64,000 nucleotides of DNA, taken from the NCBI RefSeq assembly GCF_013407835.1, contig NZ_JACCBI010000001.1, positions 2,790,001 through 2,854,000 on the forward strand. The letters run 5' to 3'. The notes beneath the pieces were generated by a model that worked only from the letters and a program-made list of their open reading frames with translations, made no database searches and was not told the origin of the DNA. Of the stretch, positions 32,929-41,335 are shown in pieces. This DNA is from Agromyces atrinae (GTDB lineage Bacteria > Actinomycetota > Actinomycetes > Actinomycetales > Microbacteriaceae). A program made the translations under genes and the position numbers. Within the stretch, counting starts at the first letter, position 1, and every line of letters begins with the position of its first letter.

Positions 32929-33926
32929 CGCGGTTCAGTCTGCGGGTCAACAACGACCTCGACCTGCCGACCCTCACGGGTCTCGCGGTCGCCGCCGAGG
33001 ACGCCGGCATCGATCAGCTCTGGGTCTCGAACGACCTCATGATGCGATCGGCTCCGGCCCTGCTCGGCGCGCTCTTCCAGAAGACGAGCCGCATCGAGCT
33101 CGGCATCGGCATCATGAACCCCTTCTCGGTGCATCCCGCCGAGCTCGCGATGACCGCGGCGACCCTCGCCGAGATGTCGGGCGGGCGCTTCAACCTGGGT
33201 CTCGCCGCCGGGTCGGGGGAGTTCCTCTCGTGGGTCGGCATCGACCAGCAGAAGCCGCTCACCGCGACGCGTGAGGCGCTCCGTGCCATCCGTGCACTGC
33301 TCGCGGGCGAGCGACCGGTCGACGTCGAAGGTGCGGGAGCAGGCTGGACGCGCGACGCGTACCTCCGCCTCGACCCCGTGCACGTGCCCATCTACATCGG
33401 CGCGATGAGCCCCAAGATGCTCGAGTTCGCCGGAGCCGAGGCCGACGGCGTTCTCGCACTGCTCTTCCCGCCCGAGCACTTCGAGACGGCGTCCGCGCTC
33501 GTCGCGACGGGTGCCGAGAGTGCGGGGCGCACGCTCGCCGACGTCGACATGCCCGCGTGCGTATGGCTCGCCCTCGACGACGACCGCGAAAAGGCCGACC
33601 GCGCGCTCGCCCTCAAGCTCGCCTACTACGGCGGGGCGTTCTCGCCGTACCTGCTCGCCCGCGCGGGCCTCGAGACGGCCGACTTCCAGCCCGCGCTCGA
33701 CGCGCTCCGCGACGGCGACGAGGAGCGCGCGATCGCGTCGATCACGCCGCAGATGCTCTCCCTCGGCATCTCGGGTGACCCCGAGACCGTCATCCGTCGC
33801 TGCCGCCGCCTGCAGGAGCTCGGCGCGACCCACCTCTCATTCGGGCCGCCCCTCGGCCCCGACCCCGTCGGAGCGATCGAACTGCTCGGTCAGAGCGTGC
33901 TCCCCGAACTCAGGAGATCAGCATGA
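32925..33926 (+). CDS. LLM-class oxidoreductase, F420-reductase-like
   Basis: A 333-residue luciferase-like barrel that resembles 5,10-methylene-H4MPT reductase-type members: LAVAAEDAGIDQLWVSNDL (about 20-38), IELGIGIMNPFSVHPAELAMTAATLAEMSGGRF (about 59-91), LGLAAGSGEFL (about 93-103), and VPIYIGAMSPKMLEFAGAEADGVL (about 149-172). The IMNPFSVHP and IYIGAM patterns are typical of F420-dependent members, though FMN cannot be excluded. It overlaps the upstream LLM and the downstream DUF885 gene by four bases. Two different LLM types in tandem suggest successive or alternative redox steps on one compound. Confidence 0.87.
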   Translation: MTRFSLRVNNDLDLPTLTGLAVAAEDAGIDQLWVSNDLMMRSAPALLGALFQKTSRIELGIGIMNPFSVHPAELAMTAATLAEMSGGRFNLGLAAGSGEFLSWVGIDQQKPLTATREALRAIRALLAGERPVDVEGAGAGWTRDAYLRLDPVHVPIYIGAMSPKMLEFAGAEADGVLALLFPPEHFETASALVATGAESAGRTLADVDMPACVWLALDDDREKADRALALKLAYYGGAFSPYLLARAGLETADFQPALDALRDGDEERAIASITPQMLSLGISGDPETVIRRCRRLQELGATHLSFGPPLGPDPVGAIELLGQSVLPELRRSA

Positions 33927-35569
33927 GCACCCCTCTCATCGACCTGTCGAACGACATCGAGCGCTGGGCCCAGGTCGCGGCGTTCCGGTCGTCCGACGAC
34001 ATCCCGCGTCTCCGCCGCGACCCCGAGTGGCTGCCGGACTTCACGCCCGCGTCGATCGACGAGCGCCGCGAGGCGCTCGCCGGGTTCCGCGAGCGGCTCG
34101 CGGGGCTCGAGATCGACGAGACGGATGTCGCGTCGCAGGTCGATCGTCGGCTGCTGACCTCGGTGCTCAACCGCGTCGAGTGGGACCTCGATGTGCTCCG
34201 CAACTGGGAGCGCGACGCGGTGTTCCTCGTCGGGCAGATCCTCGGGCCGTGGTTCGACATCCTGCTCCCCGTGCCGCCGTTCGCCGACGGCGTCGAGCGC
34301 GGACTCGTCGTGATCGCCGCGTCGATCCCCGAGCGGGTCGATGCCGCGCGGGCGAACCTCGAGCGTGCGGGTGTCGCCGACCTCGCGCGCGTCGCAGCGC
34401 TCGAACTCGAGAACATGCGCGAACGTTTCGTCGCCTCGGTCGAGGGGCTCGCGGGAGTCGTCTCCGACGGGACGCTCGAGGAGCTGCGGGCTCTCGCGCC
34501 CGCCGCCGGTGCCGCGCTCGACGACTTCGGTCTCTGGCTCGCGAGCGCAGCCGACGGCTTCGCGCCGTCGGTGCCCGTCGGTCGCGAGCGCTTCGTGTGG
34601 TTCCTGCGGAACGTCGCACTCATCGCCGAAGAGCCGGAAGAGCTCGTGCGCGCGGCCCTGCAGGACTACCGCCGCGCGGTGCTCGCCGAGGTCGTCACGA
34701 AGAACCGATTCCGCGACGTGCCGACCGACCCGATCGCGTCGACGATCGAGGCGCAGGTCGAGCGCCAGGCGCAGCAGGAGGCCGAGGTACGTGCGTTCTC
34801 CGAGAGCGAGGGTCTGCTGTCGCAGCCCGTGACGCTCCGCCGCTACCACGTGGCCGCGACACCCGCCTATCTCGACCCCGTGCGCTTCCTCGGCGTCACC
34901 GACGACCTCACCGACGAAGACCGTCTCGGCACCGACAGCGTCTCGTACATGCCCGACCCCCGCCCCGACCTGCCGTACTTCTACGCGGCGAACGCGCGCG
35001 ACCCGCGGCTCGGCATCATCCACGAGGGGGCGCACTACAAGCAGCTCGCGCTCTCGTGGGCGAACCCCGACCCCGTGCGGCGCCGCTACGTCGACTCGGT
35101 CGCCAACGAGGGCATCGCGTTCTACAACGAAGAGCTCATGCTGCTCGCCGGCCTTTTCGACGACGCCCCGCACTCGCAGGAGGTCGTGCACAACTTCAAC
35201 CGCCTGCGGAGCCTCCGCGTCGTCGTCGACGTGAGCCTCGCGACGGGCGCGTTCAGCCTCGAGGAGGCCGTCGACTTCTTCGTGCGACTCGTCCCGATGG
35301 ACGTCGAGACCGCCCGTGAGGAGTGCGCCATGTACCTCGCGACACCCGGCCTCGCGATGTCGTACCACGTCGGCAAGCAGCAGTTCCTGCGGCTCGTGAC
35401 CGACGCCGTCGTCGCGCGGGGGGCCGACTTCTCGCTCCGCGAGCTGCACGACCGCGTCTGGACGAACGGCAACCTGCCCTTCTCGCTGCACCGGTGGGAG
35501 ATCCTCGGCGATCGCGCCGACGTCGACCTCGTGGATGCCGCGAGCGGACCGATCCCGGCCGCCCGATGA
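33923..35569 (+). CDS. DUF885 family protein, probable metal-dependent hydrolase (second)
   Basis: A 548-residue helical protein of the DUF885 family with a true HExxH: HEGAH at 367-371 in GIIHEGAHYKQLAL, and the third candidate ligand E396 in VANEGIAFYNEELML. Typical family blocks also include RYHVAATPAYLD before the motif and AREECAMYLATPGLAMSYHVGK after it. A cytoplasmic metallopeptidase or amidase activity is the best guess. It overlaps the LLM and SDR genes by four bases each. Together with the 28071 protein it gives two DUF885 enzymes in one divergent locus, which is unusual and suggests a substrate with two hydrolysable bonds. Confidence 0.84.
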   Translation: MSTPLIDLSNDIERWAQVAAFRSSDDIPRLRRDPEWLPDFTPASIDERREALAGFRERLAGLEIDETDVASQVDRRLLTSVLNRVEWDLDVLRNWERDAVFLVGQILGPWFDILLPVPPFADGVERGLVVIAASIPERVDAARANLERAGVADLARVAALELENMRERFVASVEGLAGVVSDGTLEELRALAPAAGAALDDFGLWLASAADGFAPSVPVGRERFVWFLRNVALIAEEPEELVRAALQDYRRAVLAEVVTKNRFRDVPTDPIASTIEAQVERQAQQEAEVRAFSESEGLLSQPVTLRRYHVAATPAYLDPVRFLGVTDDLTDEDRLGTDSVSYMPDPRPDLPYFYAANARDPRLGIIHEGAHYKQLALSWANPDPVRRRYVDSVANEGIAFYNEELMLLAGLFDDAPHSQEVVHNFNRLRSLRVVVDVSLATGAFSLEEAVDFFVRLVPMDVETAREECAMYLATPGLAMSYHVGKQQFLRLVTDAVVARGADFSLRELHDRVWTNGNLPFSLHRWEILGDRADVDLVDAASGPIPAAR

Positions 35570-36354
35570 ACACCGTGCGGGCGAGCGGAATCCACGGCGG
35601 AGGCATCCACGCGGGCCGCGCGGCGATCGTCACGGGCGCCGGCAGCGGCATCGGCCGGGCGACCGCGCTCCTCCTCGCCGAGCGCGGCGCGAGCGTCGTC
35701 GTCGCCGACCTCGACGCCGCGGCGGCCGAAACCGTCGTCGCCGAGATCACGGCCGCGGGAGGCGATGCGCGAGCGATCATCGTCGACATGGCCGACCCGG
35801 CGTCGGTGGCAGCGCTCGGCGTCGAGGCCGCCGAGTGGGCGGGCACGATCGACATCCTCGTCAACAACGCGGGCATCGCGATCGCGCGTCCGCTCGGCGA
35901 GTACACCGTCGACGAGTGGGATCTGCAGCTCGCCGTGAACCTGCGCGGGCCGCTCCTCGCGATGCAGGCCGTGCTGCCGGGCATGCGTGCCGTGGGCGAG
36001 GGCTGGATCGTGAACGTCGCGTCGACGTCGGCGTTCGTGTCGTCGACGCAGCCCGTCGCCGCGTACGACGTCTCGAAGGCCGGCATCCGTCAGCTGACCG
36101 TCTCGGCCGCCGCCGAGCTCGCGGGCGAGGGCATCCACGTCAACGCCGTCGCTCCCGGAACGATCGCGACGACGCTCACGCGCGACCTGCTCGATTCGCC
36201 CGAGAAGCTCGCGGGCGCCGAGGCGAAGATCCCGGCCCTACGGCTCGGCGAGCCGGAGGACGTCGCGGGCGCGATCAGCTTCCTGTGCTCGCCCGCCGCC
36301 GACTACGTGCACGGCCACACCCTCGTCGTCGACGGAGGCTGGCTCCTCCGCTGA
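35566..36354 (+). CDS. SDR family oxidoreductase
   Basis: A 262-residue classical short-chain dehydrogenase: TGAGSGIGRA (about 24-33) for NAD(P), D after the second strand in VVVADLD, which favours NAD over NADP, NNAGIA (about 103-108), catalytic Ser in VNVASTSAF, and YDVSK (Tyr and Lys). The C-terminal ends with VVDGGW, typical of the FabG-like group. It overlaps the DUF885 gene by four bases and closes the operon; the perfect palindrome at 36392-36452 follows. Likely oxidises or reduces a hydroxyl/oxo group of the product. Confidence 0.9.
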   Translation: MNTVRASGIHGGGIHAGRAAIVTGAGSGIGRATALLLAERGASVVVADLDAAAAETVVAEITAAGGDARAIIVDMADPASVAALGVEAAEWAGTIDILVNNAGIAIARPLGEYTVDEWDLQLAVNLRGPLLAMQAVLPGMRAVGEGWIVNVASTSAFVSSTQPVAAYDVSKAGIRQLTVSAAAELAGEGIHVNAVAPGTIATTLTRDLLDSPEKLAGAEAKIPALRLGEPEDVAGAISFLCSPAADYVHGHTLVVDGGWLLR

Positions 36355-36391
36355 GCCCCCCACCTGCCCTCCCGCGCGCCCCCCTTAAGAA

Positions 36392-36452
36392 GTCTCGGCG
36401 TCACGAATGTGCTGTTCAGGACTCCTGAACAGCACATTCGTGACGCCGAGAC
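36392..36452. repeat. Long palindrome, GTCTCGGCGTCACGA family, copy 2
   Basis: A perfect 30-pair palindrome with a single central base (arms 36392-36421 and 36423-36452, centre 36422). Outer arm GTCTCGGCGTCACGA, inner arm ATGTGCTGTTCAGGA. It lies between two convergent operons (stops at 36354 and 36513) and could serve both directions. There is no flanking T-tract or target-site duplication. Confidence 0.92.
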
Positions 36453-36512
36453 GGGGGTCGGGCCGGGGGTGACCGAGGGGAGAGAGGGGAGGGCGGGATG
36501 ACGGGCTGGGCG

Positions 36513-37283
36513 TCAGCGGGCGGTGTAGCCGCCGTCGATGGGGAGGGCGACGCCCGTGACCCACGCCGACTCGTCCGAGGCCAGGTAGAGCACGCCGTAC
36601 GCGACCTCGATCGGCCGGCCGAGACGCCGGATCGACTGGTTCGCCGTCATCATCGCCTCGTACGCCGGCAGGCCGCCGTCGAACTCCGCGGCGATGCCCT
36701 CGACGAGCGGCGTGAGCACCGTGCTCGGGTGCACCGAGTTCACGCGGATCCCGTAGCGTCCGTACGTCGCGGCATCCTGGCGGGTCTGCATCGTGACCGC
36801 GCCCTTGGCGACGTGGTACGGCGTGAACTCGTCGTTGCCGACGAGACCGTAGATCGACGAGAAGTTCACGATCGACCCGCCGCCGCGCTCGATGAGGTGC
36901 GGCACGACGTGCTTCGTCGCGAAGAACACGCCCTTCACGTCGACGGCGAAGAGCGCGTCCCACTCCGCCTCGGTCACCTCGTGCGTCGGCTTGTCGACGC
37001 CGATGATGCCCGCGCAGTTCACGAGGATGTCGAGGCCGCCGAAGTCGCGCGCGGCGGCCTCGACGACCGCCGCGACGCTCTCCTCCTGCGAGACGTCCAT
37101 GCGGTGGAACCGCGCCGAGCCGCCGGCCGCCGTGATGGCGTCGGCGACCTCCCGGCCGCGCTCCTCGTCGAAGTCGGTGACCGCCACACGGGCACCCTCC
37201 GCGGCGAAGAGCTCGGCCGTCGCGCGCCCCATGCCGGAGGCCGCTCCCGTGATGATCGCGACTTTGCCGTCGAGCCGACCCAT
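36513..37283 (-). CDS. SDR family oxidoreductase of the BVMO operon
   Basis: A 256-residue classical SDR: TGAASGMGRA (about 12-21), VAVTDFD with the NAD-preferring Asp, NCAGIIG, Ser in VNFSSIYGLVG, and YHVAK (Tyr and Lys) in the active site; the end is DGGYTAR. Two starts exist; GAGGGGG sits six bases before the ATG at 37283 and directly against the one at 37289, so 37283 is preferred. It is the last gene of the minus operon esterase-BVMO-SDR, 11 bases after the monooxygenase stop. It probably oxidises a cyclic or secondary alcohol to the ketone that the monooxygenase uses. Confidence 0.9.
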   Translation of the reverse strand: MGRLDGKVAIITGAASGMGRATAELFAAEGARVAVTDFDEERGREVADAITAAGGSARFHRMDVSQEESVAAVVEAAARDFGGLDILVNCAGIIGVDKPTHEVTEAEWDALFAVDVKGVFFATKHVVPHLIERGGGSIVNFSSIYGLVGNDEFTPYHVAKGAVTMQTRQDAATYGRYGIRVNSVHPSTVLTPLVEGIAAEFDGGLPAYEAMMTANQSIRRLGRPIEVAYGVLYLASDESAWVTGVALPIDGGYTAR

Positions 37284-37294
37284 CGTCATCCCCC

Positions 37295-38938
37295 TCAGGC
37301 CGTCGCCGGCTCAGTGGCGCGGTCGCTCGCGAGGAACGACGCGTAGCCCGACTCCTCGACGTCGCGGCAGTGCTGCTGGTAGACCTGGCCGCCGCCCATG
37401 TAGACCTGGAACTCCTCGGGCTTGCCCGGCACGTTCTCGCCGAGGAACCACGCCTTGGCCTTCTTGCCCTCGGTGTACATGACCGTCATACGTCCCGTGC
37501 GTTCGGTCTCCTGTCGCCACCACTCCTCCGACTCGGGCGTCGCCTCGAAGCGTTCGACGCCGTTCTCCTCGGCCCACTTGAGCGCCCGCTGCAGCCACTG
37601 CGCGCCGAGCTGGATCGGCACGATGAGGTTCGAGTACGGCGTCTGCGGCCCGAGCGACATGAAGAAGTTCGGGAAGCCGTGGGCGTTGATGCCGAGGTTC
37701 GAGCGCAGGCCCTCCTCGTTCCACTTGTCGCGCAGCGTGATGCCGCCGCGGCCCGTGATGTCGATGTTCGTGAGCGTGCCCGTCATGGCGTCGAAGCCCG
37801 TCGCGAAGATGATGACGTCGAGCTCGTACTCGGTGTCGCCGACGCGGATGCCGGTCGGGGTGATCTCCTCGATCGCATCCTCGCTCGTGTCGATGAGGTG
37901 CACGTGCTCGAGGTTGAAGGTGTTGTAGTACCCGTGGCCCGTCGGCACGCGCTTGCCGTTGAACGAGTAGGTGCGGGGCGAGAGCAGTTCGGCGGTCGCC
38001 GGATCCTTCACGATCTCGCGGATCTTCGAGCGGATGAACTCGGAGGCCAGCTCGCTCGCCTCGTGGTTCGTCGCGAGGTCGGTGAAGCACTCGTTCGCGA
38101 AGTGGAAGCCGCCCTCGTTCCACTTGCTCTCGAAGATGCGCTGACGTTCCTCGGGCGACACCTCGAGGGCACTGTGCTCGGCGGGCTCCATGGCGACGCC
38201 GAAGGGGTGGTTCGCGGCCTTCTCGTAGACGGCGTCGTAGTTCTCGCGCAGCCACGCCATCTCTTCGTCGGAGACCTTGTCGTTGTTCGTCTCGACGACG
38301 AAGTTCGGGGTGCGCTGGAAGACGAAGAACTCGCCCACCTCGGGCGCGATGGTCGGCACGAGCTGGATGCCGGACGCGCCGAGACCGATGAGGCCGACGC
38401 GCTTGCCCGTGAGGTCGACGCCCGAACGCGGCCAGTGCGCCGTGTGGTACTTCTCGCCCTGGAACGTGTCGATACCGGGCACGTCGGGGTAGATCGCCTG
38501 CGAGAGCACGCCCATGCCGCTGATGAGGTACTTCGTCGTGAGCGACGAGCCGTCGGCGAAGTTCACCGTCCAGCGGTTCGCGTCCTCGTCGTAGACGGCC
38601 GAGTCGACGCGCGCGTTGAGACGGATGTCGCGGCGGAGGTCGAGCCGGTCGGCCACGAAGTTCAGGTAGGCGAGCACTTCATCGCCGGCGGGGTAGCGCT
38701 GGGTCCAGGTCCACTCCTCGCGCACCTCCTTCGAGAACGAGAACGAGTAGTAGCTGTACTCGCTGTCGGTGCGGACGCCCGGGTAGCGGTTCACCCACCA
38801 GGTGCCGCCGAGTCCGTCTTCGCCGTCGACGACGAGGGTGTTGAGGCCGATCTCGCGGAGGTGGTGCAGGATCGCGAGGCCCGAGAAGCCGGCGCCGATG
38901 ACGATGGCGTCGTAGTCGCGTGTGGTGTCGGTGGTCAT
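37295..38938 (-). CDS. Type I Baeyer-Villiger monooxygenase (flavin-containing)
   Basis: A 547-residue FAD/NADPH enzyme. FAD Rossmann GAGFSG at 15-20; GTWWVNRYPGVRTD (about 45-58), typical of cyclohexanone and phenylacetone monooxygenases; the BVMO fingerprint FxGxxxHxxxWP with F159, G161, H165, W169 and P170; NADPH Rossmann GLGASG near 185; and a C-terminal FATGFDAMTGT block. Reaction: inserts one O atom next to a carbonyl, making an ester or lactone. Cytoplasmic. Start ATG at 38938. It lies between an esterase gene and an SDR gene, the classical arrangement for cyclic-alcohol or ketone degradation. The exact ketone cannot be predicted. Confidence 0.94.
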   Translation of the reverse strand: MTTDTTRDYDAIVIGAGFSGLAILHHLREIGLNTLVVDGEDGLGGTWWVNRYPGVRTDSEYSYYSFSFSKEVREEWTWTQRYPAGDEVLAYLNFVADRLDLRRDIRLNARVDSAVYDEDANRWTVNFADGSSLTTKYLISGMGVLSQAIYPDVPGIDTFQGEKYHTAHWPRSGVDLTGKRVGLIGLGASGIQLVPTIAPEVGEFFVFQRTPNFVVETNNDKVSDEEMAWLRENYDAVYEKAANHPFGVAMEPAEHSALEVSPEERQRIFESKWNEGGFHFANECFTDLATNHEASELASEFIRSKIREIVKDPATAELLSPRTYSFNGKRVPTGHGYYNTFNLEHVHLIDTSEDAIEEITPTGIRVGDTEYELDVIIFATGFDAMTGTLTNIDITGRGGITLRDKWNEEGLRSNLGINAHGFPNFFMSLGPQTPYSNLIVPIQLGAQWLQRALKWAEENGVERFEATPESEEWWRQETERTGRMTVMYTEGKKAKAWFLGENVPGKPEEFQVYMGGGQVYQQHCRDVEESGYASFLASDRATEPATA

Positions 38939-38949
38939 GAGTGGTCCTT

Positions 38950-39879
38950 TCAGGCAGACGCAGAAGTGGTGGAGGTTCGGCCCGCGCGGTACCAGGCGGC
39001 GATCGTGTCGATCGCGTCGTCGGCGGCGGGAAGGATGCCCGCTTGCAGCGGGAAGACGTGCTGGTGGCCGTGCGCGACGTCGAACGTGACGTCGACCCCG
39101 GCGGAGCGGGCGCGTTCGTCGAGGCGCACGGCGTCGGCGTAGAGCGACTCGGCGTCGGAGGCCGTGATGTAGAGGCGCGGGAACCCCGAGAAGTCGGCGT
39201 AGAGCGGGTTCGCGAGCGGGTCGGTCGCACTCGCACCGCCCGAGAGGTAACGGTCGATGTTGCCCTGCAGTCCCTCGCGCGCGATGAGGAAGTCGGTCGC
39301 GTCGTTCGTCTCGATCGTCTCGCCCGAGTTCTCCATGTCGACCCACGGCGAGATCGTGATGACCTGCGCCGCGTGGTCCTCCCCGCGGTCGATCTGACGG
39401 AGCGTCGTCGCGATCGCGATGCTCGCCCCGGCCGAGTCGCCGACGGGCGTGATGTCGCGGGGGGCGATACCGCTCGCGACGAGCGCGGCGAAGACGGATG
39501 ACGCGTCGTCGAGCTGCGCGGGGAACGGGTGCTCCGGGGCGAGACGGAAGTCGGCGACGAACGCATCGGCGCCGCACGCCTTCGCGAGGTGACCGGCCAT
39601 CTTGCGGTGGCTCGCCGACGAGCCGAGGGCGAAGCCGCCGCCGTGCAGCACGAGCAGCACCTGCGTCGGGTCGGCGTCGAGCGGATGCACGAGGATGCCG
39701 GGCACGCCGCCGATCTCGGTCGATCGGTACGTCACTCCCTCGGGCTCGGCCGTCGCCCGCTGCCAGTCCTCGAAGACCCAGCGCATGAGCGGGAGGGACA
39801 TCTCGGGGTGGGCGGCGAACTCGACGGTCCACTCAGCGTAGATCTGGCCGAGGGGGTCGGTCGGTCCATGGTGTGACAT
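38950..39879 (-). CDS. Alpha/beta hydrolase, hormone-sensitive-lipase-type esterase
   Basis: A 309-residue esterase: oxyanion-hole HGGG (79-82) in VLLVLHGGGFALGS, FRLAPEHPFPAQLDD (about 111-125), nucleophile S149 in GDSAG, and candidate Asp and His in ITASDAE (about 255) and VAHGHQHVFP (about 278). No signal peptide. This is the HSL (bHSL/family IV) type acting on short acyl esters. It is transcribed first in the minus operon, 11 bases before the monooxygenase. It would hydrolyse the ester formed by that enzyme. It is divergent from the ABC binding-protein gene at 40111. Confidence 0.92.
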   Translation of the reverse strand: MSHHGPTDPLGQIYAEWTVEFAAHPEMSLPLMRWVFEDWQRATAEPEGVTYRSTEIGGVPGILVHPLDADPTQVLLVLHGGGFALGSSASHRKMAGHLAKACGADAFVADFRLAPEHPFPAQLDDASSVFAALVASGIAPRDITPVGDSAGASIAIATTLRQIDRGEDHAAQVITISPWVDMENSGETIETNDATDFLIAREGLQGNIDRYLSGGASATDPLANPLYADFSGFPRLYITASDAESLYADAVRLDERARSAGVDVTFDVAHGHQHVFPLQAGILPAADDAIDTIAAWYRAGRTSTTSASA

Positions 39880-40110
39880 GCGTGCTCCTCTTCATCGTGG
39901 ACGGCATGGGCGCTTCCGTCTCAGGATCGCTCCGCGGGGGAGCCGTGCGGAGGGGCTGTCGCACAATGACACACCGCTGTCTCAGGGTGAGCCGATCGCC
40001 CGGCTGGGCGAGCCGAAGACTGTGAGGAACACCTGGCTCGGACTCGGTGCACGCCTCCACGAGAGCGACGGTGCCGATCCTCCTCGATGAAGAGAAAGCA
40101 GGACATTCAC
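39880..40110. promoter_or_regulatory. Divergent control region, BVMO operon and sugar-type importer
   Basis: A 231-base gap between divergent starts. TGTC-GCACAAT-GACA (39957-39971) is an inverted pair of the TGT...ACA type used by Fis-type activators such as AcoR relatives, and CTGTCTC follows closely. CGCTCCGCGGGGGAGCCG (39929-39946) could form a hairpin. No clear -35/-10 pairs are visible. The AcoR-like gene at 45685-47406 is a candidate binder; this is inference. Confidence 0.4.
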
Positions 40111-41262
40111 ATGCTCACCACCCGGAAGACGTTCGGGGCCGTGCTGGCCACCGCCGCGCTCTTCGCCCTCACAGCCTGTTCGACGGGGTCGCTCTCGAGC
40201 GATGCCCCGGCCGCGGAGTCCGGCTCGGAGGCGAGCGGCGACATCACGGTCGGAACGGTCGGCGTCCAGGCCGACATCCAAGACATCTCCGCGTTCTGCG
40301 GCGACGAGGACATCACGGTCGCTCTCGCCGACGGCTTCGGCGGCAACTCGTGGCGCAAGATCACCCGCGCCCTCTTCGAGGCCGAGGCCGCGAAGTGCCC
40401 GAACATCACGAAGGTGCTCTACACCGACGCGCAGGGCGACACCCAGAAGGCCATCTCCGACATCAACTCGCTCGTCGCCCAGGGCGTCGACGTCATCGTG
40501 ACGTTCGTCGACGGCGGCGAGGCGCTGCTGCCGACGATCCAGAAGGCGACCGAGGCCGGCGTCTCGGTCGTGCCGTTCGTCGGTTCGCCCGGCGGCGAGC
40601 CCGGCGTCGACTACGTCGACTTCGTCTCGGAGGACATCGCGACCTACGGCAAGAACCTCGCCGAGTGGACGATCGAGACGATGGGCGGAGAGGGCAACCT
40701 CGTCATGCTCGGCGGCATCGCGGGCAACTCGTACTCGCAGGCCGTCTACGACGGCGTCATGTCGGCCGTCGAGGCGAACCCGGGCATCACGCTCCTCAAC
40801 GAGGACGGCCCGGTCGCGACCGACTGGGAGCCCGGCAAGACGCAGCAGGTCGTCGCGGGTCTCATCACGAAGTACGGAGACATCGACGGCATCGTCGCCG
40901 ACTACGGCGGAGGTTCCGTCGGCGGCATCCGAGCCTTCGAAGCGGCGGGCAAGCCCCTGCCGGTCTGGTCGGCCAACGACTCGAACGAGTTCGCGTGCCT
41001 CTGGTACGAGTACAAGGACGCCCAGCCGACGTACCAGATCGCGACCGAGTCGTCGCGCAACTGGGTCGTCGTGGCCGCCCTGCACAAGGGCCTCGCCGCG
41101 ACGAACGGCCTGCCGAACGACGAGCCGTCGACGTACAACCTCGAGATCATCGAGGACTCGACCGACCCCGACAAGATGCCCACGTGCGAGCCCGACCTGC
41201 CCGCCGACGCCATCCTGTCGTCCGGCCTGACGGTCGACCAGCTCACCGAACTGTTCAAGTGA
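40111..41262 (+). CDS. Ribose/sugar-type ABC substrate-binding lipoprotein (Peripla_BP_4)
   Basis: A 383-residue lipoprotein with LTAC lipobox (Cys23). The fold is that of RbsB-type binding proteins: ITVALADGFGGNSWRKITRALF (about 69-90), NSLVAQGVDVIVTFVDGGEALLPTIQKA (about 121-148), and IVADYGGGSVGGIRAFEAAGK near 270. AGGA seven bases before the ATG at 40111 favours it over 40087, which lacks a ribosome site. It feeds the fused ATPase-permease at 42084 and the permease at 44648. In this operon an SDR gene follows the hairpin at 41268, so the ligand may be an alcohol, cyclitol or sugar acid rather than a simple sugar. Confidence 0.9.
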   Translation: MLTTRKTFGAVLATAALFALTACSTGSLSSDAPAAESGSEASGDITVGTVGVQADIQDISAFCGDEDITVALADGFGGNSWRKITRALFEAEAAKCPNITKVLYTDAQGDTQKAISDINSLVAQGVDVIVTFVDGGEALLPTIQKATEAGVSVVPFVGSPGGEPGVDYVDFVSEDIATYGKNLAEWTIETMGGEGNLVMLGGIAGNSYSQAVYDGVMSAVEANPGITLLNEDGPVATDWEPGKTQQVVAGLITKYGDIDGIVADYGGGSVGGIRAFEAAGKPLPVWSANDSNEFACLWYEYKDAQPTYQIATESSRNWVVVAALHKGLAATNGLPNDEPSTYNLEIIEDSTDPDKMPTCEPDLPADAILSSGLTVDQLTELFK

Positions 41263-41267
41263 TCCAC

Positions 41268-41296
41268 CGGTGCCGGGCCCGATCGGCCCGGCACCG
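41268..41296 (+). terminator. Hairpin after sugar-type binding-protein gene
   Basis: CGGTGCCGGGCC (41268-41279), loop CGATC, GGCCCGGCACCG (41285-41296): a perfect 12-pair stem six bases after the stop, without a T-run. It is placed like the hairpin at 4478-4506 and probably raises the binding protein over downstream genes. Confidence 0.78.
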
Positions 41297-41335
41297 CCTC
41301 TCATCAACGCCCCACAGAAGCGGAGTACCGAAACC

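Noticed and set aside
36392..36452. Palindromes as miniature transposon or insertion sequence ends
   Set aside because: No target-site duplication, no internal sequence between the arms and no transposase in the window.
40087..40110. ATG at 40087 as start of the sugar-type binding protein
   Set aside because: It lacks a ribosome site and would put extra charged residues before the lipoprotein signal; ATG 40111 has AGGA seven bases upstream.
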